Positions 49,430-60,061 of a stretch of DNA of 64,000 nucleotides are shown piece after piece. Positions within the stretch are counted from its first letter, which is position 1; each line of letters begins with the position of its first letter. The translations under genes were made by a program, and so were the position numbers. The stretch is from Helichrysum umbraculigerum (Eukaryota > Streptophyta > Magnoliopsida > Asterales > Asteraceae), in contig CATIUR010000001.1 in the NCBI GenBank assembly GCA_949592205.1, forward strand, positions 242,656,250-242,720,249, given 5' to 3'. Under the pieces are notes generated by a model. The model did not search any database. It saw only the letters and a list, made by a program, of their open reading frames with translations, and was not told the origin of the DNA.

Positions 49430-49825
49430 TAGAGGTGGCAATTTTAGACCCATTGGTTAATTTTGGGTCAATTTGGTTAATTTTTAGAAGGGGATGGGTT
49501 TGTTGGGTCTCCTCCCCTTTTTTTGGATGGGTCTAAATGGGTTTTTCAATATAACCTCTAATTGTGTAAAAATTAACCAACGGGTTTAAACGGGTCTAGC
49601 GGGTAATTTTTTTTTTTTTTTTCACCTCATTTCATTTTTTTCATTTTTCACTCAAATAAAAAAAAAAGTTTGGTGAACCCGATGACCCGACCCGACCCGA
49701 AACCCATTTGACCCGGACCCGTTTAGACCCATCCTTCTAAATGACCCATCTAGACCTGGACCCATTTAAATCCAAACCCATCTAGACCCGTGACCCGACC
49801 CGACCCATTTATTTTGCCACCTCTA
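49430..49825. mobile_element. hAT MITE with perfect ends and 8-bp duplication
   Basis: A 396-bp unit with terminal inverted repeat TAGAGGTGGCAA (12 of 12) and a perfect 8-bp duplication CTTTTTAT (49422-49429 and 49826-49833). The interior carries GGGTC/GACCC words in opposite senses on the two sides. The related segment at 50700-50725 has a single CTTTTTAT and no insert, giving a natural empty site. Non-coding. Confidence 0.92.
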
Positions 49826-49948
49826 CTTTTTATCAACTATATGCAAACATCTTTTTTCCGTTAATATGCCCCTTTTTAATTTAAAAGATGATCAGAGGAA
49901 CAGGAGGGCATAAATTTTTTCATTTAAAAATCACAGCTTTTTGGTTCA

Positions 49949-50130
49949 CTGCATTTTATTTTTGATCTACTACATTTTATTTTGGGTTATTTTTGATCCG
50001 TCTACTTTATTTTTTGTCAACTGCATTTTATTTTTGATCTACTGCATTTTATTTTTTGATTATTTTTGGTCCGTCTACTACATTTTATTTTTGGTCTAGT
50101 GCATTTTATTTTCGGTCCACTGCATAATTT
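49949..50130. repeat. degenerate tandem repeat of about 20-23 bp (TGCATTTTATTTTTGATCTA)
   Basis: About eight units of the type (C/T)TGCATTTTATTTTTGATCTA, with variants TACATTTTATTTTGGG and TTTTGGTCCGTCTA. Confidence 0.8.
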
Positions 50131-50572
50131 ACAGTATGTTAAATCTGTCTTCCCTGCTCCTATGAACCTCACCCTTTTAATTTAATCTAAACTTTAAATA
50201 ACTAAATTACTTGCACATTTGAAACAAGCAACCATTGTACGTAGAGAATAGAGTATCCTTTCAAGAAAAGACTTACATAAAGTTACATATATCGCTACAT
50301 CGAAAAAAATACTCAACTAGAAATTGAATAAAAGCATCATAAAGTTTTCATTCCTTTACATAATTAGCAATGTATAAATGTATTGTATTTTTTTCTTTCT
50401 TTCTTTTCCATACGAATCATATTATTATCATATCATTCAAATGAACACGTAATCCTTTCACATATATCTCATCACAGTATTATGGTAAATGCATTATGCA
50501 TATGATCACAAGGTTCAACACAGGAATCAAGAAGACAAATAAAATCATATATAAAGTAAACTACAACTCATG

Positions 50573-50728
50573 TTTTACACATCTTACTAAAATGGGTAAT
50601 CATGATTCTGTAAGACACTGTTGGTAATCGCATATGTCGATCACATGTTTTTATCAGTCATCCTAAACATTACAAAAGGTGATCACATTTTACTCAAGGT
50701 ACAAGATCATGCTTTTTATCAAGAATGC
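50573..50728. repeat. segment duplicated from about 49250-49429 (copy 2, without MITE)
   Basis: See copy 1. Here GATCATGCTTTTTATCAAG is uninterrupted. The segment ends about 160 bp before the lipid-transfer protein start. Confidence 0.75.
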
Positions 50729-50786
50729 AACATACTTTATCAGAATCATGCCATTTTCACCTTATTCAATCAACAATATAGTTTGA

Positions 50787-50796
50787 CTATAAATTA
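50787..50796 (+). promoter_or_regulatory. TATA box of the lipid-transfer protein gene
   Basis: CTATAAATTA about 90 bp upstream of the ATG at 50886. Confidence 0.55.
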
Positions 50797-50885
50797 GATC
50801 AATTGGCACACCACAGCAAACATCAGTAATCTATTCAATCTTGCATAACTTAATTAAATCACGATAGCTAGAATAGAAAACAAGA

Positions 50886-51452
50886 ATGAAAATGGTGGGT
50901 GGTTCTTCTACTATGGTACTAATGTTGTTGTTTGTCACTATGAATGGTGCAAGCATATTAGTACATGCAATGGCTTGTCAAGATGCCATCACTCGTATGC
51001 TGCCGTGCCAACCTTTCTTGATGGGATTTGGGCAGATCAGCGTTCCGTGTTGCCAGAGTGTTCAAAGTTTGAGCCAAGTTGCTAATACCAACCCTGCAGA
51101 GCAAACATCTGTTTGTCAATGCTTCAAGCAAGCTGCAAGTGTCTTAGGGATAAATGTAGCCAGAGCTCAGCAGATTCCCCAGCTTTGTCATATAGATCTT
51201 GCTACGGGTTTGATCGACCCTAATATTGACTGCAATAAGTAAATTAACCCACTGAAACTGTGAACAATTTCATTTCATGATGACTATTAGTTCTGTCTGA
51301 ATATGCACATATCATCCAAATAATTGATTTTATCATTTATCTTGTTTTTGCGCAGGTTAAACTCTCCAACTCCAAGAAGCTCAAATAAGCCTGACGAGAT
51401 CTGGGATCCGATAATCACTCCATCTCCTGCTCATTCTCCAAAGAATGAATGA
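50886..51452 (+). CDS. non-specific lipid-transfer protein-like, secreted
   Basis: Two exons, 50886..51238 and 51356..51452, join in frame to 149 residues. Residues 1-29 are a signal peptide (MVLMLLFVTMNGASILVHA). The mature part has the eight-cysteine pattern of the LTP/2S fold: C, C (MLPCQP), CC (VPCCQS), CxC (VCQCFK), C (QLCH), C (NIDC). The tail of about 31 residues is proline- and serine-rich and lacks a hydrophobic GPI signal. The intron sits just after the last cysteine, where type 1 LTP genes usually have theirs. If the intron is kept, translation stops within it and gives 118 residues with all eight cysteines. The family binds fatty acids and other lipids in the apoplast; the particular ligand is unknown. 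The intron position supports this model. Confidence 0.85.
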
Positions 51453-52579
51453 GAAAAGATGGTCGAGCAAAAGATGTGTAATCATGAAACTCTAAACTAG
51501 AATCGCCTCTTTTGTAATGTCATTGGTGGTAATTGCTGCTAATAATAAATAACTGAATCATTTCTTTTCCAATTACTTCATTCCATCTACCTTTTTCATT
51601 CATTTCCCTTGACAAAATCCATGTATCTTTTAATACTCAATTACTAGTCAATCTATCTTACAGAAAGGTTAATTTAAAAGATTGTTACAATAGTTGGACA
51701 GCTTTATACAGAAGGCACCTAATAGTACTATCAGATTAATTAACCCATTAATATGGATGTCACTACAATACAAGGTTTTCATGCAAGTTTTGTAGAATTA
51801 TGTCCGGGGCTTTCCCATCTGGTTTATTGTGGCAAATGGTGCTCATAAGATAAACATAAGACGGTGAAGGGGCTCGTCTTCAATTTTTTGAGCGTATACT
51901 TTTTCAGAATGGATCTGTTCAGGTCCTCTCATTTTGATTTGAACATCCAAAATCCCAATCCATTTTCTTTCATACCATCTGGGATCATGATGCTTGCTCT
52001 TTATTCATTAGTTCAAAAATCAAAATTCCAAAATGTCGGACGTACACCAGTTGAAAAATCATATATTTGTGCTATATGCATGGCTGGTTCTACATGATAC
52101 CAACTTTGAAACCGTAAGATACACGCTACTTAAACAACATGCCTCTGTCATTTGGTATTCTTAGAGCATGCGACCGCAAGCAACACACAACACACATGAA
52201 TATAAGAAAAACATTAGCGAAATTAACTAATCCACAAACTTTCTGTTGCAAGAACCTACTACGTATATTGTAAAAACGCATTTCTTTTCGTATAATACAA
52301 GTATTTTATGCAGTATTAAAGTCACTACCAGCAATTCATTTAGTGACTGCTAACTGTTTACACATATCTTTAAGCAATAAGCACCATTGTAGATTACTAG
52401 ATGACGTAAAACACACTTTTACAAGGTACAACAATTCAACATGAGATTAAGTGGCCTATGTTTTCAAGCCATGAAGATTTCTAAGAAAGCTTTGAACTTG
52501 TATCTGATCTATGTGTTGTGTGTAGTAAATCGAATCCTACCGTAATATCTTATATACTCTATACTCTATGTATATGTGT
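51453..52579. other. spacer between convergent genes, no gene seen
   Basis: 3' flanks of the LTP-like gene (plus) and of PTOX (minus). Frames here have no family resemblance or splice context. Confidence 0.55.
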
Positions 52580-55500
52580 TTACGCATTGTGGTTCACGGG
52601 TGAATTCGTTACGGATTTCTGTATGCAATCTACAATACCTTCACATTCTGCATCGGGCTCTTCAGAAGAAACTGTTTCATTGTAAGCATGAGGAGAACGA
52701 AGGTTCCCATGAGTCTGACATGCTTTCATTGTTTTGCAATGTTCTGCTTCATCATCTCTGATGTTCATAAACACATCATACATATTTTCTGGACATAAGA
52801 GCACACAAGAGATTATAAGTAGATTAAATCTTTAAGGTTGGAGGTTTAATTGATATTCGTATTAGGTTGGATAAAAAATACAAACAAGTTATTTCTTACC
52901 TATTACTGGCCTTCGAGTATTAGGAATTCTCGACGTTTGAAATTCATCTAAACAAATGTACAACACAGTCAATATAAACACATAAACAAAACACGCATGA
53001 TGTAGCTGAGGTGGGACTTACCAAACAAATACAAATCTTCTTCTGTATAGTATTTTACGGCAACTTTAGATGGAGGAAGTTTTTTCAATTCATCTGTTCC
53101 ATGAAACACCAGATTAGTACATCATAAGTTGTATAAATTGATATTTCCTGTGTCCAACAAGATTTCAGAAATTCCTACTTTTTGAAAAATTCAGAGCTAA
53201 AACAACCACCAATTGTAATCAACACAAATTTGATGATGTTTATTATGGTCAGCATGATTCACTTGCTTTCCTTTACTGAATCTAACTGGATGGTTTTGAT
53301 TTCTGAAAGAGAATGTCTTGGGGTATAGGTACTTTGTTAAAGATCTGAACCAATATGGATATTGATTACAGTTGACCAATTATGACACTTATATTGAGCT
53401 AAGTCAATTAAAAACTTGCAGAGCATACTACCATTTCCGTTATAATGTTCCCTTGTTGGCAAATATTGACTAAATTAACCTATTTGATTGTCGTGATTAT
53501 TGATAATAATATTATATTACATTTGATCGGCCTGATTCACCTCACATTTTTTTCGGAAAGTTGCAGAAGCTCCAATTTTGGGAGAAAGTTCTCCTCTGGC
53601 AAAACTTCAAACTAAAACTACCAATTTTTTCATTCTGATAATACAGATTATTGACGCATAATCTTACAAATTCTTTCATAAAAGGTGAGAAAAGATTAAA
53701 ATGCATACCTCCTTTTTCCTTGATAAACTTGTCATAAGTTTCAAACGCATGGCCCTCCACACATTCGGAAAAATGATCTGCACGAGTAAATTAATGAACT
53801 TATGAAAATCAGAAAATATATGTGGGGCCGTGGGGGTCCATCACATACTGTTTCTACTGATTCAAAGACTTGGTGTGCAATTCAAGCAAAACTAACTGTA
53901 AACCCAAACTAAGAAAGGTGCTATGAAGGGAGGGACAAAAACTTTCATCAAGATTATATCAGATTAAATCAATAGTTTGACAACAACAAAAAAAACAGTA
54001 TTGCTCATACTCACATGCCATTCTTGGACTCAAGATGTACATAAAAACTGTCATGAAATAATAGAAGACGGCTATATGTTGAGCAAGGAACCGGTCAAAC
54101 CACCAAGCATTTCCCCCCAACTCCTGCAAAAGGAATTAGCACGTGCCACAATATTAGTTAAAAAACATGATACAATACAGATCAAAAAGAAGCTGCATGA
54201 AACAAACATGCATGTGTATGTGTCTCATTCTTTAGTACTATTATACATATACTAGTTATTATTCCTGTAATTCCATGCACTTGAGACTTCGAACAATACG
54301 AAAGTTACATGTACACCTAAACGGCTAAACCAAATTGTTGAGAAATTATAAAAATACCAGGAAGTCCATCACGACTGCTGAAATTAGCAAGTGTAAGGCC
54401 AATAATTAAAGTGGAATAGGTATCAGGAAGAACATTACTTCCATAATAAGAAGATGATGCATCTCATTCCAGCTCTCGGCAAAGTGGACTTTTAGATACT
54501 CGGATCTTCTCCACCAACCAAAACTCTCGTACATGTGAAGAACAGACATAAAAGCTGTAGTTTAGAAAAAACAATACAAAAAAGCACTGTTAGACGCCTG
54601 AAAGTGTATATAATAAACTAACGAGCTTTCTTATCATAGATTCCAGAGCGATTTATCCCCCATTAATTGTCATTAACATGTGTAACTAATATGAAGCTAA
54701 CAGATCATTTCTATGAGCAGTTCATATTAAGCATTTCTTTCAATTTGGTTGTACATGTTCATCTCATCATGTGCTTCTTGATCCACTTCAATAACTACCA
54801 TAAACAAGCTAAAGAAGCAAAAACATTGGGAAAAAAAGTGTTTGGAGGCCTGACAAGCACCAAAACATGTGTAAGATGAGCCACATTTTATAAAGATCTC
54901 TTATACGTGTGATGTAACTAATTTCTGCTTTCAACTTTAGTAGCAAATGTAAAACCTTTTGGCTCAGAAAGAGCCATGGCTTAACTGATGGTAGTGGTGA
55001 GAATTAAAATAGAGTAGACTTACCAAAGTAAGGGACTCTTGCTATAGTTTCCAGAACAAAAAACCTTGGATAATCTCTGTCATGGTACAACGTGTCAATT
55101 ACTTTGATTACCGAATCCTGAAATGAAATACAAACTTCATTATCTTGTATCGATTAATCAAACATCACATGACGGAAGACCTTATGATTAGAGATTCTAC
55201 CGTAAGGAAAATGTTTATAGATTGCTCAATCTTTATGACCCATTTCTCTACTGCACTAGATGGTGGTTCACCATTTGGGGGCTCATTAGGACTTCCATTT
55301 CCTTCATCAGGAGAAGCAGTCTTAGGTTTAAATGTCTCTTCTACCATCACTTGATCCTCATTTTCTCGCAAAACGGTTGATCGGACCTTACACACCCTCC
55401 TAAATCATCAGCAAGTCGTATAAACATTTAACAGAGGTACAATACCAATTCCAACTAAACAATTGCTGGCGTATCAATAATAATAACACCAGGATCTATA

Positions 55501-56312
55501 TATATATAGACTATTATTCTTCCGAAACATTTCAGAATCACTCCAGGAAATTAAGCTTAGAAACATTTATAAACTATTAAGGGTAAATAATGGTTTAATC
55601 ACCAAACTTTCAATTTTTTTTCGTTTTAACCCTTCAACTTTTTTTTTAACGTTTTAAGCCTTCAACTTACGATTGACCGGTTAATTTTGCCATTCACCTT
55701 GACTGTGACCTAATGCAGCCGGTTTAGGTACAGTTGGCATCTACGTGGCATCTACATGTCGTCGCTGTAGGTTTTTAGCGACGACATGTCGTCGCTGTAG
55801 GGTTTTAGCGACGACATTTAGCGACGACATGTCGTCGCTAAATCTTTGGGTTTTTGTCCAGTTGCCACGTCGCAGGTTACAAGTCATACAAATGGTTGTT
55901 TCGTATGGTCAATTAAAGTGAAGGGATTAAAAATTGGTCAACCCGTAAGTTGAAGGCTTAAAACGTTAAAAAAAAAGTTGAAGGGTTAAAACGAAAAAAA
56001 GTTGAAAGTTTGGTGATTAAACCATTATTTACCCAACTATTAACCCTCTTACCTTCTAATAGATTAAGGATAAAAAAATATCTAGTTTCCTCTAATCGAA
56101 AACATGTATAACAATTCAAAATCTTAACAAAAACACACGCAAAATGAAAATTACCTTAAATTGAGCCGACGAGGAGAGGCGATTGAAGCACGGGAAAAGT
56201 GATTAAAAGAAGATGAATTACTGCAAATTTTTAAATGAGTTGTTGACTTGGTTGATGAAGAAACTGTAGTCCAAGAAGAGAAAATAGAGGAAGCAAGAAA
56301 AGAAGATGCCAT
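52580..56312 (-). CDS. PTOX: plastid terminal oxidase (plastoquinol oxidase, IMMUTANS)
   Basis: Nine exons on the minus strand, in transcription order 56155..56312, 55201..55399, 55024..55117, 54439..54554, 54015..54123, 53709..53777, 53022..53093, 52900..52947 and 52580..52788, join in frame to 357 residues (Arabidopsis about 351). The first 50 or so residues are serine-rich and basic, a chloroplast transit peptide. The di-iron ligands are all present: E142 (LETIAR), E181 and H184 (NEMHHLL), E233 (CVEGHAFETYD), E302 and H305 (RDDEAEHC). The 16-residue DEFQTSRIPNTRRPVI encoded around exon 8 is special to PTOX. The C-terminus has CEGIVDCIQKSV. The enzyme oxidises plastoquinol with O2 on the thylakoid stroma side and supports carotenoid desaturation; loss gives variegation in Arabidopsis (family knowledge). 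Intron 1 holds a 454-bp MITE. Confidence 0.96.
55581..56034. mobile_element. Mutator-like MITE in PTOX intron 1
   Basis: A 454-bp unit with a perfect 9-bp duplication AACTATTAA (55572-55580 and 56035-56043) and inverted repeats of about 105 bp starting GGGTAAATAATGGTTTAATC. Ends and TTTTAACCCTTCAACTT sub-repeats match those of the 7-kb element at 18707-25710. The core has the 20-base palindrome AGCGACGACATGTCGTCGCT at 55777-55796 and 55820-55839, plus partial copies. Splice borders of PTOX intron 1 are untouched. Confidence 0.92.
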
Positions 56313-56806
56313 AGCTAACTCTCTTCCCCAACTTCTATTTGTCTGTTCAAGAACTAGACTTTTTATGATGGTGAAGATTCAGAGGTCAAATAAGGAAAAG
56401 TAAAAGGACCAGAATTGGTTATAGTGAAAAGTAGAGGGCTAAAGTTAGAAATTAGAGTTTAAAAAGATCTTTTATGGTGTTGTCGACTTGTCGTTTTGGG
56501 TGGAGTTGATTTGTAAGTTTAGGAAGGGTATCGACCTCTGTCTTTGTTTTTTTCTAGCTTTAGTCTAGAACTATACTATCTCATTAAACCTCGAATATCC
56601 CTATGATGCTAGCTAGTGAATTAAGAATGATTCTACTTCTTTGCTAGCTTGACTCCAGAATTAGCAGAGGAAGGAAGCGATGATTGGTCTACCCCATTAA
56701 GCGTAATTTCGCTAGCCAATGAAAGGATTACTCTTTCCCACCACTACCTAGGGCGGTTGATCCTTTGGGCCCAGGCCCATTGGTTTTTAAAATTTAAAGC
56801 CACTTA
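56313..56806. other. PTOX upstream region
   Basis: Should hold the PTOX leader and promoter. On the minus strand CCAATGGGCCTGGGCCC lies about 460 bp from the ATG and contains a CCAAT word and two GGCCC/GGGCC elements of the type common in plant nuclear gene promoters. No gene seen. Confidence 0.4.
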
Positions 56807-56816
56807 TTACATAGTA

Positions 56817-57816
56817 GATAAAAGTTTAAAAAAAATGATAAAGAAATGAAGAATGGAGGAACCGAATTGCTCAATTTCAAAAACTCATTTTCATTTATTA
56901 AAAAAAAACTTAAATATTTCACAAATCGTATGTGTATAAATTATAAAAATTACACATTCGAAATCAGTGTCGTTTTCTCTTCGATTATAGATTTTACAAG
57001 CTATACTTTCGACAAAGTTTTTTTCCATTTTTTATTGGTTTTAGAAATTTGCAATGTGAAATCACATGTGATTTAACATTAAAAAATAATCACACATGAT
57101 TATATCTCCAATTAAACTTTAAATTCAAATCATTGATGATTAAAAAGGATTTAAACATGAAAAAGTAAGTTCTAATCACATGCGATTGAACATCAAAATA
57201 TTAATCATATGTGATTAAAGAGTAATCAAATACGGATTTTCAAATCATTGACTATAATTATACAATTAAGTAAAAATCAAGTTGAATTATACATGAATTA
57301 TCATATATCAGTAAATTGCTCATCAAATATCAATTATTATATGAAAATCATATGTGATTATATACAAAATCATATGTGATTATATAACAAATCACATGTG
57401 ATTAATGTGCAACTAGAAATCACATGTGATTTTTAATGAAAACAAATGCAATATTTAAAATTCTATTTATAATTATTAATGTATATGAATATTAAGTTGT
57501 AATCACTTGTTATTTAACATATACCATGAATAAATAATCGTGAACAAATTTTAACTTTTTATCATAAATCACATATGATTATATTATAAAACCCGGCAAA
57601 AAAAAGAAAAAAAATTCGTCGAAAATATAGCTTGTGACTAATCTGAGAGAAAAATACACTGATTCAGAATATGTAGTTTTTACAATTTATGGCAATACGG
57701 TTTGTGAGATATTTAATTTTAGGGGTAAAAGTGGAAGTGGGTTTATAAAAAAATAAATCAATCCTATTGGTTCTTCCATTTCCTACTTTTTTACCATTCT
57801 TATTTGAACTCACCTG
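56817..57816. mobile_element. foldback element C (Mutator-like), AATCACATGTGATT core
   Basis: Exactly 1000 bp between perfect 10-bp duplications TTACATAGTA (56807-56816 and 57817-57826). Arms resemble those at 26527 and 47034: GAGTTCAAATAAG at the right end read inverted, AAATTATAAAAATTACACA, TCTCTTCGATTATAG and TATACTTTCGACAAAG. The core (about 57055-57590) is AT-rich and holds roughly nine AATCACATGTGATT-like palindromes, several perfect (57059-57074, near 57388 and near 57418). The left terminal repeat is more decayed than the right. Non-coding. Confidence 0.85.
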
Positions 57817-57826
57817 TTACATAGTA

Positions 57827-58069
57827 AAACTAACACAATTTATCATTCTATAATAGGTAACATACTAATTTATATGATCCCTAAGTAATTCATTGTCATT
57901 TCAAAATAATTATATGCATACTCTTCATTTCAAAATAAATATATACATATTTTTTTTTGTTATTGTGTAATTGTATATATAATAGATATGTCAATTTGGT
58001 TACGTTAACTTTGGTAACTCTATAACATGTGTAAAATCCTTTTGAACAGTAACAATGAACTCTTTCAAA
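57827..58069. other. short spacer, no gene seen
   Basis: AT-rich sequence between two mobile elements. Confidence 0.4.
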
Positions 58070-58077
58070 GTCCGAAG

Positions 58078-58635
58078 TATAGCTGACAATTTCCGACACG
58101 ATCCGTAACCTAACACGAAACCGACTCGAAAAAATTAAGTTTGGGTTGAGGTATTTTGACCCAAGAACCCGTCAACCCGAAACCCGCCAATTTGACTATT
58201 TTCTGGGTCAGGTTTGGGTCACCTAATGAGTTTTTGGGTTATCCCGACAACCCGAATAAATTTTAAATGTAGCTAAAAATTTAGAAGTTTTTTTTTTAAT
58301 ATAATAATCCGACGTATTTAATGGTGTTTTAGTATTAAATTTTGATGAACTTAATAGGTGATACGAGTTTTTTGAATTTTATAAACAATTTTATGCTTAT
58401 TAATGTGATCTATTTGACCCGAAATTGATCCGTTAATAGAAAATGACCTAAAAAACATGTTGATCTCACTAGATAAATGGGTAATTTGGGTCGGGTAAGG
58501 TTGGGTCAGGATTGGGGTGGGTTGAAAAACTCAACCCGATTATAAAATCAGGTCGGGTTTGGGTTGACTACTTCTGACCCACCAACTCGATAAACTGAGC
58601 GGGTCAACTCGACCCAACCCGAATAGCCACCCCTG
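58078..58635. mobile_element. hAT-like MITE with GGGTC/GACCC-rich ends
   Basis: Perfect 8-bp duplication GTCCGAAG (58070-58077 and 58636-58643). The right end read inverted is CAGGGGTGGCTATTCGGG, the classic hAT form; the left end TATAGCTGACAA is decayed. Termini carry GACCCAACCCG-like words in both senses, and the middle is AT-rich. Non-coding. Confidence 0.8.
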
Positions 58636-58643
58636 GTCCGAAG

Positions 58644-59354
58644 TATATAGCATAGCTATTTTATTTTTGTTAAAGAAAAAATAAAAAATAAAAAACTACA
58701 TACAAAGGGCAATTACATATTTTCTCTCCTTAAACCACCAATGCGTCATATTTTTCCAAACTTAGTGTTAAAATATATGTATTTATACTTTTATATTGAA
58801 AATAGTTGTTTGTAATTATGTATCTGCGTTATTCTATCATCACTACTTCTATAATTAGATAAAAATGGCGTAACTCTTATGTAGAATGAAATATTATGTG
58901 CAAAAACATATATATTATAGTTCATGTTTCAACTTGAGGAGGTGCAAGAAAACAAAAAAATTAACAATATAATTACTATTCCCTCTCAGGTACACACAGC
59001 CAATAAAAGAGAGTTAAAAGATGTAGACCACAAATGGCAAAGATTGAAAAGGCAGGTGGCCGAAGGCATTGTAGTTGGTCACACACGTACCCAAAACTTA
59101 CCACCTACCAAAACCCCTTTTTGTCACAAGCCGCTTACAACTCATGCCCACTGCACCCGTCTCCATCGCAACTATAAACCACTCGACTAAACTTACGTAT
59201 CGAATTTGGTTCCTCTTTTGTTTGGTTCATCTTTTCATAATAAGATCATGTATTAAAACAATATTGAATCAAAATATTATAATTCTATATCAATCATCTA
59301 TTTATGTTTCAACATTATTTTAGCTAACTAATACAGTTATAAGGTAACTATCGC
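58644..59354. other. intergenic, no recognised gene
   Basis: A frame at 58924-59190 (88 codons) has no family resemblance and no gene-like context. The rest is AT-rich. Confidence 0.5.
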
Positions 59355-59509
59355 AAATATGGCGCAGTGGTAAGGTGTGAGGTCTCAGGTTTGAATCTAC
59401 CTATAATGGCCAAGAAAAGGGTCGAATTCGATGATGAGGATATCTCGTAGATAGCGTACATTTGAGTCCAAATAGATTTTCCATCCTTGAGTAATCTGAA
59501 TTAAAAAAA
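59355..59509 (+). mobile_element. tRNA-derived SINE-like unit
   Basis: A polymerase III A-box-like TGGCGCAGTGG at 59360-59370 and a B-box-like GGTTTGAATCT at 59388-59398 have tRNA-like spacing. The following 100 bp end in a short A run at the border of the next element. Not a functional tRNA, as the cloverleaf does not close. Border positions are approximate. Confidence 0.5.
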
Positions 59510-60056
59510 TGTTGTATATTTTAGTGCATTGGCGGATTAGTGGACACGGAGTAGGTGATGCGGAGTGCATACCCGGCTAAGTTACTAAATACCGGGCTCA
59601 ACCAAAATTGTGGGGGTCAAGGGGGCCGCGCCCCCTTGTGGGGTCCAAGGGGCAGAGCCACTGGCTGCGGTCCCGGTGGCAGGTTAGTGGGTGGGTCAAG
59701 GGGCAACGCCCCGAAACCCAACGAAATTGGCCAAGTGCAGTGTATGCGGAAAAGTGTCTAGATTCAATGAATCTAGAAAACAGTTAACGAAAACTGTTTA
59801 ATAAAAAACCGCCATATTTGGTTGTCTTCTTTCTGGCAGAATTTCAAACTCATTACACACACACAAGAACAAAACGGGATTCTGATTTTTGGTGCAAGAA
59901 TCATAATCAAACTCTGCGTTTTATCCCAAAGTGAATTTCGTGAAACCCGGGCATCGATTAGGGTCAAAATATCGCTTTAGGAAAGTGATATCCATACACG
60001 ACTTGTAGAGATATCCGGATTGAAATCGAACCATGTTTCACACAATTTCCCCAACA
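59510..60056. mobile_element. probable solo LTR (547 bp)
   Basis: Starts TGTTGTATATTTTAG and ends ATTTCCCCAACA, so the termini TGTTG/CAACA are inverted. The flanks AAAAA and GAAAA agree at 4 of 5. The interior includes GC-rich hairpin words (GGGGGCCGCGCCCCC, GGGGCAACGCCCC) at about 59610-59715. The orientation is unknown. The frames at 59555-59761 and on the opposite strand are not protein-like. Confidence 0.55.
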
Positions 60057-60061
60057 GAAAA

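Noticed and set aside
58924..59190. 88-codon frame
   Set aside because: It sits between mobile elements with no recognisable motif or promoter. Chance is the better explanation.
59360..59430. Possible tRNA gene
   Set aside because: A- and B-box-like words are present, but the acceptor and anticodon stems do not pair, so a SINE-like unit fits better.
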